A stretch of 7,224 nucleotides of DNA, taken from contig CAIYUD010000140.1 of the NCBI GenBank assembly GCA_903929325.1, forward strand, positions 1 to 7,224. Direction: 5' to 3'. Below, in pieces: positions 5,839 through 7,224 of this stretch (positions are counted from its first letter, which is position 1; each line of letters starts with the position of its first letter). The translations under genes and the position numbers were made by a program. Under the pieces are notes generated by a model that was not told the origin of the DNA, searched no databases, and saw nothing but the letters and a program-made list of their open reading frames with translations. This stretch comes from an uncultured Opitutia bacterium (lineage in GTDB: Bacteria > Verrucomicrobiota > Verrucomicrobiia > Opitutales > UBA953).

Positions 5839-7224
5839 GGCTTGCGCGGGTGCGTGTACCTGTAATCGACGGATCAAGGGTGTGCCGACGGACTCCGTCA
5901 CGCGCACGCGTACTTGGCTGACTTCGGTAGGGTTGCAGTGGGCAAGCATGCGGCGACCCACGGCAGTACCTTCAAATAGTTTCACCCAACCTTTGCCGTC
6001 GAAGCCTTCGATAACGAAGGCACGGATACGATGACCGTAACGGTAGTCTTCCCAGAGATCGACGTAACCCACAGTTTTCGCACTACCAAGATTAAGGACA
6101 GCATCTTTGGCGGCGACTTGTTCAATTTTTCCAAGTGGGTTGCCAAAGCGTTGGCGAATTTCAGTACCAAACTCCTCATACCGTTTCATATCATCGGGGT
6201 GCACGCTGCCGTCAGCTTGTGGTGCACAGTTGAGAATTAAGAAGCTATTACGACCGACGGACTTCTCATAGCAGTCCATTAAGGTTTCGAGGCTTCGTCG
6301 GTGTTTGAGCGCTTCGGGTCGCATGTGCCAGAAATGTTCATGCAGAGGTACGTCTGCCTCGTGGGGCGCCCAATAGTCGCCGTTGGGGTTTTCAGCGCCT
6401 TGGATTTGGCGCTTATCAGCCTCGACCTGATTCGGAGCCTCAGTGGCGGCGATACGTGCTCGGTCGAGGGTGGACCAGCAAGGGTAGGCGACAACGCCAC
6501 GTTCATTGCCAGGCCATCGGATGGTCGGCAGCGGGTCGCGACTGCCGACGGCGGCGATGACGGCTCGAGGGGCCCGTTCAGCGATACGCTTACCGATTGC
6601 GGCTTTGATGGGTTGGTCGATCCAAATCTCTGTGACAAGATCGGACCCTAGTCGGTCCATGATTTCGTCGAATCGGCGCTCGAGCAAGCGGTTGGAGTCC
6701 TCCCACGTCTCTACTTTATCCAACTTGCGGTAGCTAATAGTTGAGGTGTCTTCGGCGGCTTTACGCGGGTGGGGGAGCCAGAAGTAGAATCCGGCGTTAA
6801 GTCCGTGGCGTCGGCAGGCATCGGCGAATTCTTTGACCACATCACCACCTCCGCCACGGTAGGCTGTATTCCCGATATGGTATTGTGTTGTCTGACTCGG
6901 CCACATGCAAAAGCCGCCACTGTGTGCCAACATAAAGACAATCTCTTTAGCACCGAAGGATTTCGCCGCCTGACACCATTCATTCACGTCTAACTTTTCA
7001 AAACGTATATCTTTCAGGGGTGTACTTCCGTCGTCGTACTCGCGCTGTTGAATCGTCGCTGGATCGAGTTGCACGAACATAGCTAACTCTTGTTCCTGCC
7101 ACTCGTACTGAGCTTTGGTAGGCCGTGCTAACTGTGCGGCTACGGGATCCGCAACGGCGGTATCCCAAGCTGATTCCGCAATTATCTCACACGGTGCGCT
7201 CAATAGAGAGAGCAAGAGCAGTAG
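5833..7224 (-). CDS. Divergent GH29-type (alpha-L-fucosidase-like) exported hydrolase, start outside the window
   Basis: The reading frame stays open to the right edge, so 463 residues are visible and the true start lies beyond. The TTG at 7215 should not be taken as the start, because Leu codons of a hydrophobic signal-peptide core continue upstream of it (numbering below counts that TTG as 1). MFVQLDPATIQQREYDDGST (46-65), AKEIVFMLAHSGGFCMWPS (89-107), EIWIDQP (196-202) and RWPGNERG (233-240) follow the plant-type GH29 layout. Asp-200 is the expected nucleophile and Glu-238 the expected acid/base. GRNSFLILNCAPQADGS (321-337) is the barrel-end motif, and about 360-457 is a C-terminal beta-sandwich resembling F5/8C. 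Two substrate-contact histidines are replaced: His in FxHxG by Gln-49, and the second His of HHDGF by Ser-99 in HSGGF. I recall similar HxGGF proteins in PVC-group bacteria, so this is probably a distinct subgroup rather than decay. The substrate may be fucose in another context or a related L-sugar. The gene is tail-to-tail with the GH29 gene, five bases apart. Confidence 0.85.
   Translation of the reverse strand, partial: LLLLLSLLSAPCEIIAESAWDTAVADPVAAQLARPTKAQYEWQEQELAMFVQLDPATIQQREYDDGSTPLKDIRFEKLDVNEWCQAAKSFGAKEIVFMLAHSGGFCMWPSQTTQYHIGNTAYRGGGGDVVKEFADACRRHGLNAGFYFWLPHPRKAAEDTSTISYRKLDKVETWEDSNRLLERRFDEIMDRLGSDLVTEIWIDQPIKAAIGKRIAERAPRAVIAAVGSRDPLPTIRWPGNERGVVAYPCWSTLDRARIAATEAPNQVEADKRQIQGAENPNGDYWAPHEADVPLHEHFWHMRPEALKHRRSLETLMDCYEKSVGRNSFLILNCAPQADGSVHPDDMKRYEEFGTEIRQRFGNPLGKIEQVAAKDAVLNLGSAKTVGYVDLWEDYRYGHRIRAFVIEGFDGKGWVKLFEGTAVGRRMLAHCNPTEVSQVRVRVTESVGTPLIRRLQVHAPAQAR

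Noticed and set aside
6301..6651. A 116-codon plus-strand open frame opposite the second GH29-type gene.
   Set aside because: It is a shadow of a gene whose motifs (EIWID, GNERG) are encoded on the other strand across the same bases.
7213..7215. TTG as the start codon of the second GH29-type gene.
   Set aside because: The frame continues upstream as Leu-Leu-Leu to the window edge, extending a signal-peptide core that still lacks its basic N-terminus, so the start is outside the window.
1..7224. tRNA or rRNA genes, CRISPR arrays, insertion sequences, attachment sites.
   Set aside because: No tRNA-like or rRNA-like segment, no array of regularly spaced repeats, and no transposase or terminal inverted repeats were seen on reading both strands.

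Overview
The window carries six protein-coding genes, two of them cut by the window edges. Four or five look like exported carbohydrate-active proteins. The set (an SGNH/GDSL hydrolase, a DUF3472 protein, a five-bladed beta-propeller hydrolase related to GH43, and two different GH29 alpha-L-fucosidase-type enzymes) resembles polysaccharide-degradation loci of the Planctomycetota/Verrucomicrobiota/Lentisphaerota group, particularly marine Verrucomicrobiota that digest fucose-rich algal or mucin-like glycans. That assignment is inferred from gene families, near-balanced base composition judged by eye, weak or absent Shine-Dalgarno sites and a probable TTG start. The window has no rRNA or marker gene, and no sulfatase or SusC/SusD pair.

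Layout: (1) complement(<1..220) is the N-terminal end of a secreted SGNH hydrolase. (2) 221..300 is a short divergent intergenic region with a good ribosome binding site for the next gene. (3) 301..1899 is a secreted DUF3472 protein with two similar N-terminal beta-rich modules. (4) 1905..2978 follows five bases later and is probably translationally coupled; it is a beta-propeller glycosidase-like protein. (5) complement(2990..3904) is a cytoplasmic GT92/GT2-like glycosyltransferase pointing the other way. (6) 3905..4048 is a divergent regulatory region with a 7-bp dyad. (7) 4049..5827 is a secreted GH29 enzyme with a C-terminal discoidin-like domain. (8) complement(5833..>7224) is a second, divergent GH29-type protein, convergent with the first, with its start outside the window.

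The exported enzymes probably cooperate outside the cytoplasm on a fucosylated glycan. The two GH29 proteins would remove different fucosyl (or related L-sugar) groups, the propeller protein and DUF3472 protein would act on or bind the backbone or side chains, and the SGNH hydrolase would remove ester groups. The glycosyltransferase is biosynthetic and does not fit this scheme.

The points most worth following are the altered active-site residues in the second GH29 protein and in the propeller protein, the uncharacterised DUF3472 protein coupled to the propeller gene, the embedded glycosyltransferase, and three nucleic-acid structures: a dyad before the GH29 gene, a hairpin whose arms hold the stop codons of two convergent genes, and a 10-bp inverted repeat followed by a T-run at the end of the propeller gene. 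I found no clear sign of a wholly new system, mobile element, CRISPR array or RNA gene.
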